NCBI RefSeq assembly: GCF_963583255.1
Contig: NC_084815.1
Location: 1,860,001-1,924,000 of the forward strand
Reading direction: 5' to 3'
Length of the DNA: 64,000 nucleotides
From: Pyrus communis
Lineage: Eukaryota > Streptophyta > Magnoliopsida > Rosales > Rosaceae
Position numbers and translations under genes: made by a program. A model generated the notes under the pieces. That model saw nothing but the letters and a program-made list of their open reading frames with translations. It was not told where the DNA came from and searched no databases. Shown piece after piece: positions 13,293-24,689 of this stretch; position 1 is the stretch's first letter, and each line of letters opens with the position of its first letter.

Positions 13293-13464
13293 CATTTTTA
13301 TTTTTATTTTTTAGTAAACGATATTATCTGCACTAAAGGAGAGCGAGGTAGGCTAAGTCTCACAATAGGCTAGCAATAATATGATTCAAATTCATTTTTG
13401 ACGAGAATCGAATCTAAGATCTCTCACTTACAAGTGAAGAGGTATATCACTAGACCGTAGTATA
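13293..13464 (-). repeat. tRNA-derived SINE
   Basis: Read on the minus strand, this has a box-A-like TGGT-type motif (CGGTCTAGTGATAT, near 13444-13457), a box-B-like GATTCGATTCTC (13403-13414), a middle segment with TTGCTAGCCTATTGTGAG, and an A/T-rich tail after ATCGTTTACT. A second, truncated copy of the same family lies at 46125-46233. That paired occurrence and the pol III box spacing support a tRNA-derived SINE. The 5' boundary is approximate. Confidence 0.7.
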
Positions 13465-14036
13465 AGTACCGGTAATAACACGTTATATCGAAAAGAAGTC
13501 TCGAGTTCGAACTCCCCTTCCCCATTGAACAAACCGTTCGCTTCTCTGTTTGATCAAAATGATCGTCTAGCCCTCCCATGAGATGATTTGTTTGAAGCCT
13601 AGTTAGCAAGCAAATTTAAACCACACTATTTGGAACACAATGTCAGCTTTGATTGTCAAACAGGCAGAGGGTGATGAGGAATCTACCATTGGAGGACCTT
13701 CCGTGCAATAGGAATTCCCCCGTACAGGTTTCTCAAGCTTATCACGCAATGTCATGTAAATTAAAATGAATGACAATTCGTGATTGGGTTAAGATATCGT
13801 CGTAGTGGCAAAATACAAGTCGATGTCTTGGCGATTCTAAATAATACTGTAAGCCATCTTCCTTATCATAAAGATTCATTACATGATTACATCTACTTCA
13901 CAATAAAACAAGCCACATTTCACTAAGTATTCTAAATTTCAAGGTTTTTTTTTTTTCTCCCAAAAATTGAGACCAGTATAGAAGAAATATTTAACAAATT
14001 TGCAATTACACAACTCTTAGCAGCAGAGGGTTTATT
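13465..14036. other. Intergenic sequence between SINE and CIA1 3' end
   Basis: No gene seen. A segment around 13490-13520 (TCTCGAGTTCGAACTCC) resembles a pol III box B and may be part of another degenerate SINE, but no companion box A or tail was found. Poly-T at 13947-13957 precedes the CIA1 terminator region on the opposite strand. Confidence 0.5.
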
Positions 14037-16142
14037 TTAGCAGCTATCAGATGTCAACTCCCATATTTTAATCGTCCCGTCATCGGCTGCAGAAGCAAGA
14101 AACTGATCCTCCTAAGAACATGCAACAGCAATGTACAAGGGCAATGTCAGAATATGTATGAAAGTTGGGCCTCGTATATAAAAATATAATTCTCCATATA
14201 GCAAAAACCCCCCTCTCAATATGCACAAATAGAACCGATTAAAAAATTTTACTAAAGGGGCGCTACACAGACAATTAGGACGCAATACAACCATTGTTTA
14301 TATATGATTCACTATTTGTTTAGTGTGCCTCCAGTTCTATCTTGATTAAAAGTTCGTAACTGGATCTTTTGCGTAGAGCAGAGACAAATTTAAGTTATCC
14401 AAAAAACAAAAGGGAAAACGATAGCAGAGCTGCTTTCAGCTACTTTAGCAACCATAAATTGATTATGTGCAAATAAGTTGGTAGGTAACCATGCAGAAGA
14501 TCAGCGGTACTGTTCCAAGGGTATTGCAGCGACGATAGTGACCCTCAAGTTGGTAGTGGTAGTTTATTAGTGATATAACAGTGACACTTGTGATGATAGT
14601 CCAGGGTTCAATGATGATTGTGGTCGTAGGTTGTGGTAGTATTCACTATAATAGGGGGTGGTGGTGGTGGTGATACCGTGGGAGTAGTGATGAACACAAC
14701 AGAAAGTACGGTGACAGAAGCAACGATGGGTGGTGATAGCCACTGGAGTTGGGGTGGCATTAATGGTAGTAGATAAGACTTAGAGAACCTTAGTGTCCAA
14801 GCCCTCAATTCACAAGGAAAAGCACTGGACGAGAAATCTTACCCCAGGGCTCCATTGCACCGAATTGATATCCATGTCATGGGCATTTTCCTTCCTCAAA
14901 AGCAATTTATATGAAGGCCCATCAACCTGAATGAAATCATACAATTCGGTTACTTAATACTCTCAAAACCAGATAAGCAAATAATGGAGTCGCTCTAATC
15001 ATCTAGCACTCGATGAGCTTGCTACTAGCAGTTGCATACGAATCAGAAGTAAACACGAATTTAAAATCGAAAACCTTGCCAGTGATTTAGGAACGGAACT
15101 ATTTGTCTAAAAAGCATTAGATTAATTGATCCACGCCAAGCTCTAGATATATATTTATTAGCAGTATACCATCAGAACCGATGCAGATATTAAGGCATAT
15201 GAAACGAATTCTAAGATAATCAATAAGGGTTAAAGATTATGACATACCAAACCATCTTGTTCATCGTTCTCCACGAAAAATCTTATTGCATCATCTGCAG
15301 CTCCACTGGCTATGATATTGTCCCTGTCATTTTTCAGTCAAATATAAATTAGGGTTATATTACCTAGAAATCTTGAGTTTCTCAACAATTGGGACTACTT
15401 CTTTGGTTCTATTACCTTGACCAATGAACTGAAAATATTGTCCGGTCATGATAACCTGAAAGAGTGCAAAGATGTCGCCTGAAAAAACCAAAATAATGCA
15501 TCATCTTGCAATTACAACAAATGAAATACAGCTAAATGTTAGCACCCTACCAATCAAATTACTTGTTACCAAATTAACTTCAACTCCTTGATATTATATT
15601 TTATCTGGAAATTTAAATGAAACATTCTAATCACCACATAGAGTGAAACCACATTGATTAGTTTCAGATCTGAAGCAGCCAACTCCTATATTGCATATGC
15701 AACTGCACTAACAGTAAAACAGCAGGGAATTTGTAATTGTGTCTTCGGCAATACATGAAAAAAAATGACAATCCTGCAACTTTTTCCAGGCATTACCATA
15801 TTGATTTCTTACACTCCCACAAGAAGTAAACTTAACAGATGCTGACTATCAGCAAGAATCAGTATCTAGATCAAGAGCTTCTCATTACCCAATTAAATGC
15901 GAGCACAGGTAGGGGTTGTCAGCCCCTGTTTTCAAATTTTCAATTCAGTGAAATCACATTATTCTGGAAATGATAGTCATTCATGTAAGAGATATTCACA
16001 TATCTCCCTCATACCCACAATGGACTTGTTTCCACAACGACAAATTATTTGGGCAAATCCAGGATGACACATCTTTCTCTAACAATAAAATGCAAATGTA
16101 TTGTCTTCTTTCTAGAAAATATAAAAAGTTTCAAATTCATGC

Positions 16143-16182
<40 letters not shown>

Positions 16183-17345
16183 AGAGAGTACTTCAAAATT
16201 TTTAAATAATTCACATTAGTGAAATAACCAAATTCACGTATGGGTTCTATCAAATAGAAAAGAAATACTCCTAAAGCTACTCACCAAGGTGCAAAACCAT
16301 CAGCAGACATCTTTGTATCGTCTGATCCCCATATCTTTAGAGTAAGATCATCACTGCAAAATCAGTACATTGTCATTTTATTTCTTCAAATTCTGTTTAT
16401 CAGAGATGTTCTTATAACTGGTGGTTCGGTATCCAAACCAATCAAACATGAAAACGAGATAACACTTTTGCTTACCTGCAGGTAACCATCTTGTCTCCAC
16501 TGGGATTAAATGATAGAGCCCAGACAGTAGAAGAGTGACCACTAACAAGAAAACCGATTAAGCTGAATTAGAGTGACATACTTTAATAAAAAGTGCTAGC
16601 AGTCCTAAGAACTCAACTGATTCACAACCATGTATTACAATCAACAAAAAATCTCCTGCAGCCCTAGATGAGATCATATTCCTTTTGAATTATACATGAA
16701 CAGCTAAGGTGCATTGCACCCACTGCACATTCTAGTCATCAATGTCGAATCAATTAGAGAGAAGCATGACCTCATTTAAGGAACAAGAGCTTAGGATTGA
16801 ACACACACACGATCTGGAAAACTTTACTCAAAAGAAGGGAATGATTCTGAAGAAAGAAAGATGATGCAGAAATTTCGAGATGCAAAGAGGCTAATGTGTA
16901 GTACTTGTTAGTTTCACCTAAGCTTTGAACACATGCCCAATCATCATCGTCACCATCATCAGCCCATATCTGCAAGAAACATTGTACTGAATCATAAAAA
17001 CTCTGAGGAAGTCCAATCTTCTTGATACGTAATAAAGGAAAAAAAAGTAACCATTTGTATAGGACGGTCGTAGGGAAAGTAGTAAGAGCACTTAAAAATT
17101 CCAAGCTCTTACCTTGACAGTGTTATCATAGCTACAAGAAAATATAAGATTCCTAGTGGGATGCCACTGAACCATCTTCACATCTTGTGTATGGCCTTGC
17201 AAAACTGACACACAGTCGAACTCGTTCCCGGGCAGCACTTCCCATACCCATACAGTTTTATCTCGACCGCAAGTCGTAAGCATAGACCCAGATGGATTCC
17301 AACACACACTTTTCACTTCGTTTTCATGACCCTAATACACACACA

Positions 17346-17376
<31 letters not shown>

Positions 17377-17975
17377 GTTCTCACTTTACGAGCGAAAAAT
17401 CAAAAGAACCCAACTTGCAAAATCGACAATTTCTGCAAAGCAAGTCTTTCAATGCCACTAACAGCAATATCTTTACTAACAAAAATCATAAAAACCCAAC
17501 TTGTAAGATCGACCAATTTATGTAAAGCAAGAGTCTTTCACTATTTCATACCTCTAGACTGGCAACACATTCATAATCGCCCCCAACATTTTCCCAAATT
17601 GCAGTAGTGGCATCGAAGCTTGCAGTGGCCAATAATTTCCCAGATGGGGACCAAGCGCACGATCGGACGGTTCTCGTGTGTGTTTCATCCAGAACTGCCT
17701 GCAACCCAGAATTGAGAACTCCATTAAAACCCGACTCATTTAACAAAAAATGGAAAAATCAAATAAAATTAAATAAAATGATGGGTCACCTTGCAATCCC
17801 AAGAAGAAGTTGAGGGGTTTTGTTCCCAAATACGAACGGTCTTGTCGCCGCTGCAGGAAGCGAAGGAAAGGGGGATTCCGGCGACACCGGTGGTCGGATT
17901 CCAGGCGAGGCTCCATACCCTATCGGTGTGGCCCTGTAGCGTCTGAATCTCTCGGAGCTCTTTCGCTAACTCCAT
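14037..17975 (-). CDS. CIA1: CIA1/CIAO1 homologue, WD40 protein of cytosolic iron-sulfur assembly
   Basis: Ten exons on the minus strand: 17975-17790, 17698-17552, 17331-17113, 16969-16905, 16541-16476, 16353-16285, 15478-15416, 15323-15248, 14926-14843, 14111-14037. All introns are GT-AG, phases match, and the CDS is 1050 nt (349 residues; the Arabidopsis protein is about 352). CIA1 is the beta-propeller docking subunit of the CIA targeting complex, which passes Fe-S clusters to cytosolic and nuclear apoproteins. Seven WD repeats are visible, for example [13 protein letters not shown]...[41 protein letters not shown] and the last [10 protein letters not shown]. An acidic DDGDDDD loop follows repeat 4, as in plant CIA1. 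The start [11 protein letters not shown] at 17975 matches the family; in-frame ATGs upstream (to 18080) would add an unusual 35-residue extension. Introns carry two microsatellites. Confidence 0.95.
16149..16179. repeat. (AG)n microsatellite in CIA1 intron 6
   Basis: About 15 uninterrupted AG units inside the intron between CIA1 exons 6 and 7. Likely length-polymorphic. Confidence 0.9.
17337..17376. repeat. (AC)n-(A)n compound tract in CIA1 intron 2
   Basis: Eleven AC units followed by an 18-A run, located just upstream (in gene direction) of the exon 3 acceptor. On the gene strand this is poly-T then (TG)n, so it forms most of the pyrimidine tract of that acceptor. Confidence 0.9.
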
Positions 17976-18472
17976 GGCCAAATGAGGCTGTGAGCTATGA
18001 GGAGTCGGCGAGGAAGAGTATTTGACCGTATGAATGCTGTGTTTTGACTCCTCTACGAGGACAATATGAATCATGGGCAAAACAGTCCTTTTAGCAAACT
18101 AACAAGTAGTTTCATTTAATTTTCTTTTTAACTTAATTACAAGCGAAATTATTATTATGTGCTTTAATAATTAACTTTTCATGATAATTACATGGTAATC
18201 ATGTAGTAATAACGTGTACTATATAAGGACATTTTTACACAATATACAAACAAAGAATACTAATTGGAGCTTTAAGTTGGTAGAAATTATCAAACAGTAT
18301 TCCCCATGACACAATTCTAATTCAGAAAATACTCCTATCCACCGATTTAATAAATAACTATTCAAAACGAAATAATCCTTTATTTTAATTCGAAAGCCCT
18401 CTTTTTCAAAAATAGAAAGAGGAATAGGAACGACAAAAAAAGATATACTTTATTTAGTCTTTGTTACTTTTA

Positions 18473-19719
18473 GTCTTTTAGGGTAAATAAAATTTTACCT
18501 CTTCAGGATTGTAGTCAATTTCAATTCATTACAACATTTTTAAAACATTTCAATTTCATACATTTACTTATCATTTTATTTTAATTTTATACAACCGTTA
18601 GAAAATCTGTTAAGTAAACCGTTAAGTGATGATGTGGCAAGTTTAAGATCCACATCTATGCTGACGTGGCTGCCATATTTGTGACACGTGGCAAGAAAAA
18701 TAATTTTTTATGCATTTAAAATAATAATAATATTTACCCTTAAAAAAATTTAAAAAAAAACAAAAAACCATTCAAACCCAAACCACCACCACGACGACCC
18801 CCCCCCCCCCCCCCCCCAAAACAAAAAAAACCCACTTCTCCATCTCCCATTCCTTCTCTGTCCCCATACCCACTCTTCCTTCTTCACCCCCTGACCCATT
18901 CTTTACTCTCCCTCAAATACATAAACCCCCAAACCGTAATCCCCCAAAATCCATCTCATCCCCGATCACCCCTAACCCACCTCCAAACTCGCACCCTCAC
19001 CACCCTTTTCACCATTTTCGTTCTCGAATTTTGAATTTGATTGCAGAGAGAAAATTGATTATATAATAGTTAAAGAATCAGGCTTAATTTTTTATTAAGC
19101 TAAAGAGGAAGCTTAACCTTGTGGAAATGGAAGAAATTTGATTAAACTCACAAACGTATTGAAAAGCTCGACGGTAATGGAGAAGCCCAGGGGCAGAATC
19201 AGAATTGAAGAGCTGCATTTCAACAAAGATAGCAGCGGCGGAAGATTGGCTGAGTTCAAGCCGAGCTCCATGTTCTTGACGAAGATGGGTTAGAATTTCA
19301 TCGAGGAGAGCAACGAGAAGCAAGCTAAAGGTGGGTCGGGGGTGAAGAGGGAGGAGTGGGTCTGGGGAGAGAGTAGGGATGGGAGGTGAAGAGGGAGGAG
19401 ATGGAGAAGTAGGTCAGGGGGTTTCTGGGTTTGTTTGGGTTTTTTCTTTTTTTTTTGAATAGGGTAAATATTATTATATTTTAAATACATAAAAATTTAT
19501 TTTTCTTGCCACGTGGCATAAATGTGGTAGCCACATCAATACAAATGTGGATCCCATATTTACCATGTCATCACTTAACGGTTTACGTAACAGATTTTCT
19601 AATAGATTTATGAAATTGAAATAAAATTATAAGTAAATGTATGAAATTGAAATGTTTTAAAGATGTTGTAAGGAATTGAAATTGACCCCAAACTTGAGGG
19701 GGTAAAATGTAATTTACCC
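18473..19719. mobile_element. Mutator-like element with long terminal inverted repeats
   Basis: Two inverted repeats of roughly 235 bp (about 18481-18715 and 19485-19719) match closely after reverse-complementing, both starting GGGTAAAT and containing CAATTTCAATTC and the segment around CACGTGGCAAGAAAAATAA. The 9-bp direct repeat TTACTTTTA at 18464-18472 and 19720-19728 fits a MULE target-site duplication. On the left, 8 extra bases sit between that repeat and the inverted repeat. The interior (about 18720-19480) is GC-richer, carries a poly-C run near 18800 and a short minus-strand ORF (19084-19323), but no transposase. It is therefore non-autonomous and possibly of Pack-MULE type. Confidence 0.75.
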
Positions 19720-19958
19720 TTACTTTTATTACGACTACTATACTATAATTAATGAGATTAGGCCAGACTTACTCGAGTTTTTAATTTATATCAAAATCCT
19801 AATTGGGTTTTCAATTCAATTCATACTAAATTCTCTTCTTAATTCAAATCCCATAAACATACTCAAAAATTAAATAGATCAGCAAAAAATCACATATGCG
19901 CCCAAATGAATATGAAGAGATATACTCACAAAAGGAAACACACTAAATACCAAATGCC

Positions 19959-21399
19959 TTTTTTTTTTTGGTCAAGGGAAAGATTTTATTCTAACCAAAA
20001 CACAAACTTACAAACAGACAAAGGCTCAACAACACCTATAAACAAAAACAACTAAAAAGGGCCTAAACGGAAAGAAAAAACAACATAAACAAAGAATGAG
20101 CCCAAAAGCCTAAAACCAAAGAACATTCGAGAAGCATCCACTGCCTTTTCCACTAAGGGGGCGTTTGTTGCGCCAGACTATCTCGGACTGGATTAGCTTC
20201 AAGGACTAAGTTGGACTGGCTTAGACTAGACTAAACTGGACTAACTTAGTGAAGTGTTTGGTGCAGTATTGGACTAAGAATCTGGATAATAACAAATTCT
20301 AATATTATATTATTTAATATATAAATTATTAATATTTTATTATGATCTTATCTTTTTCTCCATCTTTTCCTACCATTTCCGTCCCACTCTTTTCCTCTTC
20401 TCTCATCGTCCCATCCTCTCCCTCTTTTTTTTCCTCTTAGACCTCTCAATTCATGTCTCTTTCTCATTCCTGGTCAAACTCCTTATTGATTCCAGTCTAT
20501 ATTTCTTTGTCCTCCCTCCCTCTCTAACTATGCGTTGTTCGAACGGAACCTCACGGCTTCAATTTTCTTGACGAGTTGCAGGCTTCCCGATGTGTTTTCT
20601 AGCCAACCCTCGTTAAATTGGATGAAGTTAGCACCGCCAAAAAATTCATCACCATCCCTAGACCGAGATCTTAGCTTTGAATGCTCGAATCTGTCATGGA
20701 TTTGAAGAAGCCCAAACAGGCCGAGACTTCCAGGCCATTTTCCGGCCACATTAGACCACATTTTAGCCTCGATTCAGGTAAAATCGTAATCTTGTCACTC
20801 CCAGCTTCAATTTGGTATATTTTATATGAAAGTTGGTTGTGAAATGGATCTGAAAGAGAGTCGGAAAGTTAATGATTGATCTAGGTGACCGGAGATGACG
20901 AGGAGTTTGTCAGGAGTGGTCGTTGAGCATGACAAGGACGAGAAAGAGAGGATAGTCTTAGCTAGTCCCATGGTTATTGGGGGGTCTCGCTAAGACCTCT
21001 TAGTGAAGGGTTTTGTCAATGCTAGTCCCCTTTAGTCTCATTAATGTTAGTCCCAGCATGGAACAAACACAGTATTGGACTAATAGCTAGTCCAGTCCAA
21101 TCCAGTCCAATTTAGTGAGGGCAAACAAACGCCCCCTAACGGTCCAAGGAATTGCCAACCAGCCAATTCTCCGACCCCGCCAATCATCTCTTTCACTGAC
21201 GTTTCATGCGCACAGCTATAAGGTAGGGGTAATCGGCATCCAAGCGAAAGAGGCCAATCACCAGGTGGAAGCTTAGAACAAGTCCCAAGCAACACTGCCG
21301 CAAGCGGCAGACACAAAGGAGAATGTGGTAGTGTGGAAAACATCCGAGCCGATGCAAGCGTCGGAACTCTACACACGAACTCGACATAGGACATGGCTG
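19959..21399 (-). mobile_element. 5'-truncated LINE-like retroposon, split by a MITE
   Basis: On the minus strand this ends in a poly-A tail (poly-T at 19959-19969) preceded by AATAAA. It is bounded by a near-perfect 14-bp direct repeat, AAATACCAAATGCC (19945-19958) and AAATACTAAATGCC (21400-21413), one mismatch. Poly-A plus a target-site duplication of this length is diagnostic of non-LTR retroposition. About 460 bp remain once the inserted MITE is ignored. Open stretches exist on the minus strand (21080-21394) but no RT or endonuclease motif is left, so LINE 3' end is the best call; a retroposed cellular transcript is an alternative. Confidence 0.7.
20157..21136. mobile_element. Harbinger-type non-autonomous element inside the LINE
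   Basis: The ends are GGGGGCGTTTGTT (20157-20169) and AACAAACGCCCCC (21124-21136), perfect inverted repeats of 13 bp flanked by TAA on both sides (20154-20156, 21137-21139). Subterminal regions are rich in short repeats (TTGGACTGG, TAGTCCAGTCCAATCC). The interior includes a 77-residue minus-strand ORF without recognisable domain. The 3-bp TWA duplication fits PIF/Harbinger. At 980 bp it is long for a MITE but has no transposase. Confidence 0.8.
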
Positions 21400-21413
21400 A
21401 AATACTAAATGCC

Positions 21414-21689
21414 TTTTGCGTTACAAAGATGGACTTTTTATCTCATGTTTTAGGCAAAGTGGACTGAATAACATGTGGTCATGTGCTAGTATTTGACGAC
21501 TTCATCAAATTTGACGTTGAGAAGTTAATTGGTTAATTTTAAATAATTCATAGGTTAATTTACTAAAAATTGTTCAAGATATCAGTTTCAACTAAAATAA
21601 TGGTTCATTGTGATTACCCGTGATTTAAAAAGCGGTGCACTGGAATATGCGTTCCAACCAAAGAAAACCCAAAAGAAAAGAAATTCTTA
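21414..21689. other. Intergenic sequence upstream of QCR9
   Basis: AT-rich spacer between the retroposon target-site duplication and the QCR9 promoter elements. Nothing further recognised. Confidence 0.5.
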
Positions 21690-21731
21690 AGCCCACTATT
21701 GGTGGAACATGGACCAACACTTCGAAGCCCA
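21690..21731 (+). promoter_or_regulatory. Pair of site II (TGGGCT) motifs upstream of QCR9
   Basis: AGCCCA occurs at 21690-21695 and 21726-21731, i.e. TGGGCT on the minus strand. Site II elements (TGGGCC/T) bound by TCP factors are enriched in promoters of plant nuclear genes for mitochondrial respiratory subunits and ribosomal proteins. They lie about 200-245 bp before the QCR9 start codon, consistent with that role. Confidence 0.55.
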
Positions 21732-21933
21732 CAAAACCCCCGTCCAAACGACCCAGGCCGAACCACTCGAATACTCTAGCGGACCGTTCCAAACAACCCG
21801 GTTCGCAAATCCAAACGCCATATCACAGGACCCAAATCCCGTTCCCATTTCCACGACGCGAGAGTTCTGAACAAAATCTTCCACCTCGCAGCTCAGATCA
21901 GAAGCAGGCGGAAACAGATTCGCGCAGATCGCC

Positions 21934-23288
21934 ATGGATTCAGCGGCTCGAAGGAGCGGCGGAGGCCTCTTCGAAGGTCTATACAGGGTCATCATGCGAC
22001 GTAACTCCGTCTACGTCACCTTTGTCATCGCTGGAGCCTTCCTCGGCGAGCGGGTGAGCCTCTCACGAATTTTCAGATTAGGGTTTCCCTCACGGAGCCT
22101 CGAGCCTCTCGTTTTAGATTTCTTTTTGCTCCCTGTTGTTTTCTGTTTGGTTGCTAGGAAAATCTAAGGAAATTAAAAGGTGCTTGATTTGCGATTAGGT
22201 CAATTTAGTCCAGTCGAAAGCGCAGAAATTTCAATTGGGTTTATGGTGTTTTGTTGAATTGGTCTTGTAATTAAACGGGATTGGCTTCTTTTTTTCTCTC
22301 TTTTGTGTTGGTGAGAAATGGGTAAAATTTGATTTTGTTTATAGCGATTTAGCAATGAATTTTTGGTAATTCTATTTGTACATCTAATTCTGTTAATTTG
22401 TTTCATATATGCAATGCTCGTAGCGAAGAAAATTTGCTAAATTGATCAAGTTGAGGGTCATATATATAGTGGAATTATCGACATTCAAAATCTTGCCATT
22501 TTGTATTTCAAAAAATCGTGGCACTTGGTTTCGGGTTCATATCTTTTCATATATTCATTGCTAGTAATGGCGTAGAGTTACTAATGGAGACGTTACTTGA
22601 TTTTTGTTTCTTGGAACCTTATGTTTCAGGTGCTTTTTCTGAGTTTTGGGGTATATGCACATTTCTGAATGAGTTTCTTTTCATTCCTTGCTGAATTTGT
22701 TTCTTATGTCGCCTCGAATGTCTTAGCGTTCTTATGTATTTGATTTGCTGGTTTCAGGCTGTTGATTACGGAGTTCATAAGCTGTGGGAGTACAATAATG
22801 TTGGGGTATGTGAACTATTCTACAGTTCTATTTACGCATTTTGCATGCACTTTCTCCATGTATATTAGAATGTTGGGGTATTGCACATATGTTTGTTTGG
22901 ATTCTTCATTGGATCTGGATGTACATGTTTTGGAGAGAGTTTAGCTGGTGCTGGTTGTAGAGCAACATGTATTCCCTCGTTTATTTTGCTCGATTGGTTT
23001 TTTTTTTTTTTTTTTTTGGAGGGGGGGGGGGGGGGGGTGTTCACAATTGGGATGGATTTTCACTTTCCACATCCATATAGACATTTATATTGTTCTAACT
23101 CATGTCTTCGACGCAGTTGAGATTCTTTCTTCAATAGTAACTAGTTTATGACATTTCATAATTTCTCTATTTTGATCGGTACTACTGGACATTTTCACAA
23201 GTTTAACATTGAAACTGGTTATTTCTCTTTTATGCAGAAACGATATGAAGATATTTCAGTTCTGGGGACAAGGCAATCTGAAGAATGA
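21934..23288 (+). CDS. QCR9: Cytochrome b-c1 complex (complex III) subunit 9
   Basis: Three exons: 21934-22053, 22758-22805, 23238-23288; all GT-AG, phase 0, 219 nt, 72 residues. QCR9 is a small single-span subunit of mitochondrial ubiquinol-cytochrome c reductase in the inner membrane, sitting near cytochrome c1 and the Rieske protein. The predicted protein begins MDSAARRSGGG and continues LYRVIMRRNSVYVTFVIAGA, FLGERAVDYGVHKLWE, NNVGKRYEDISVL. The hydrophobic segment VYVTFVIAGAFLG (about residues 26-38) is the membrane span, and the length matches plant QCR9 of 72 residues. It converges with the LEA_2 gene on the opposite strand. Intron 2 carries an unusual T20/G17 tract. Confidence 0.95.
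22998..23037 (+). repeat. T20-GGA-G17 homopolymer tract in QCR9 intron 2
   Basis: Twenty T, GGA, then seventeen G. The run lies inside intron 2, about 200 bp before the acceptor. Long G runs are rare in AT-rich plant introns and prone to sequencing or assembly error. Confidence 0.9.
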
Positions 23289-23850
23289 GATTACATATGC
23301 TTCTCTTTGACCGTTCTAAAGTTTTCATAATCGAAAGTTGGAGCATGCAATTATGCTTTAGGTAGGGCTTCTCTTTTTAGTAATAAAAGTTTGGTCGGAT
23401 TCAACTTATTATAAACCTTGTTCCATTCAACTAAAGTGTTTTTGAATTGTCGAATCAGTTGTGTACGGTCACATTGACTTGATTCTGCTAATGGTTATTG
23501 TTTGTTTTTGAGATTTTGATCCCCTTGCCTTTGCCTTATCATTGTGCAGTGGTTTGTGTTGAATCATGTTTACTTTCTCTACCAGAATCACGGTATTTCA
23601 GTTTAGAAAAGTTAAACGATTAACTCGACTAATTGTAACAAAGGAATAGTTAAAAACTAGATAGAGAAAGAGAAAGAAAATGAACAGATGCACGTAATTT
23701 GCACCGAATTGTAAATGCACGATGGAAATTAAGGTTGGTCTGTTCACTTTTGGGTTTCTTGGCAGGCACACAAACGATTGAAATTTTAAGAAAAACCTTA
23801 AAAGTTGTTTGCTAGTTGCCACATTATACTGATCATTAACAATTAATCAT
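23289..23850. other. Convergent intergenic region QCR9/LEA_2
   Basis: Contains the 3' UTRs and polyadenylation regions of two convergent genes. No ORF or repeat of note; a T/A-rich signal region lies at about 23375-23390 (AATAAAAG) on the plus strand. Confidence 0.5.
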
Positions 23851-24492
23851 TCATCCAGCACGGATTCGGTATCTTTGTTTTCGAGGAACACTCTTGCACT
23901 CGGTAGGGTTGAAACCACCTGCAGATGTTCCATTAGAACTACTCAGCCGAACCCCCAACTTGCAAAGGATCTGCGGACTGCCCTTGATTTTTTTGAATAA
24001 CTTGACGTGATCATACCTTACCTGAAGAACAAACATTACGTCAATACTGTAAACACCAGCCATCTCCCTCGGCTCCCCTTGAAGTTGTAGTAGTGCATGC
24101 ATAGCGGTGGTGTTCTTGCCCTCCTGGTAAAACGGAGTCGCACTCACTGCGACAGACTTGTAGCTTATCTGAGCACCAATGACTTGGATGCTACGGTAGT
24201 CTATGCCAACCCATCTGTTGCGATTTCTGATGGTGAAGTTGAGTGCAAGGTTGTAGTCGAGAGTGTTTTCCGCGTAGTCAATGGAATTGAGTTGGGTTAG
24301 AGAGGCGTTAGTGACGGTGATTTGGGGGCCGTGGGGATAGAAGCTCTTCCAGAGTACGGCGTAGACACTGCCGAATATAGCGAAGAAGCAGACGACGATG
24401 CCGATGACACTGCAGACTACGGCAAGGTAGAAATAGCGGTCGTCACGCGTCAATTGAGGCATGAATTGTATGCACTTCATGGAGAAGTTCAA
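23851..24492 (-). CDS. NDR1/HIN1-like LEA_2-domain membrane protein
   Basis: Single exon, 213 residues, as usual for this plant family. NHL proteins are plasma-membrane or ER-anchored proteins linked to pathogen response, senescence and water stress. A short cytosolic N-terminus (MPQLTRDDRYFYL) leads into one membrane anchor, about residues 20-46. The LEA_2 (WHy-like) domain follows: ITVTNASLTQLN, LDYNLALNFTIRNRNRWVGI, DYRSIQVIGAQISYK, and the late VMFVLQVRYDHVKLFKKI. Several N-x-S/T sequons (NAS, NFT, NTT, NGT) in the distal part agree with an extracytosolic or lumenal domain. The Arg/Lys-rich C-terminus ends RKQRYRIRAG. The start at 24492 is the first Met; a second Met at residue 5 is possible. 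The exact NHL subgroup was not determined. Confidence 0.9.
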   Translation of the reverse strand: MNFSMKCIQFMPQLTRDDRYFYLAVVCSVIGIVVCFFAIFGSVYAVLWKSFYPHGPQITVTNASLTQLNSIDYAENTLDYNLALNFTIRNRNRWVGIDYRSIQVIGAQISYKSVAVSATPFYQEGKNTTAMHALLQLQGEPREMAGVYSIDVMFVLQVRYDHVKLFKKIKGSPQILCKLGVRLSSSNGTSAGGFNPTECKSVPRKQRYRIRAG

Positions 24493-24566
24493 AGTTGTTT
24501 CAGCAACTCTAGGGTTTAAGGGTAGGTTTTGGCTTCGTTTACATGAACAAGTGACACAAAGTTAGG

Positions 24567-24578
24567 GTTTATATAGCA
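24567..24578 (-). promoter_or_regulatory. TATA box of the LEA_2 gene
   Basis: On the minus strand GCTATATAAACCC lies about 75-85 bp upstream of the start codon, a strong consensus TATA box at a normal distance. Confidence 0.65.
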
Positions 24579-24689
24579 TCAACTCTTAATTCAACTAAGA
24601 ACACATAAAGGGAAAGTAGAGCTATATTTTCCTATTTTGTGACCTTTCTTATTTATTTTTGTGTCGATTTCTTTCGATTAGTTCTCCCA

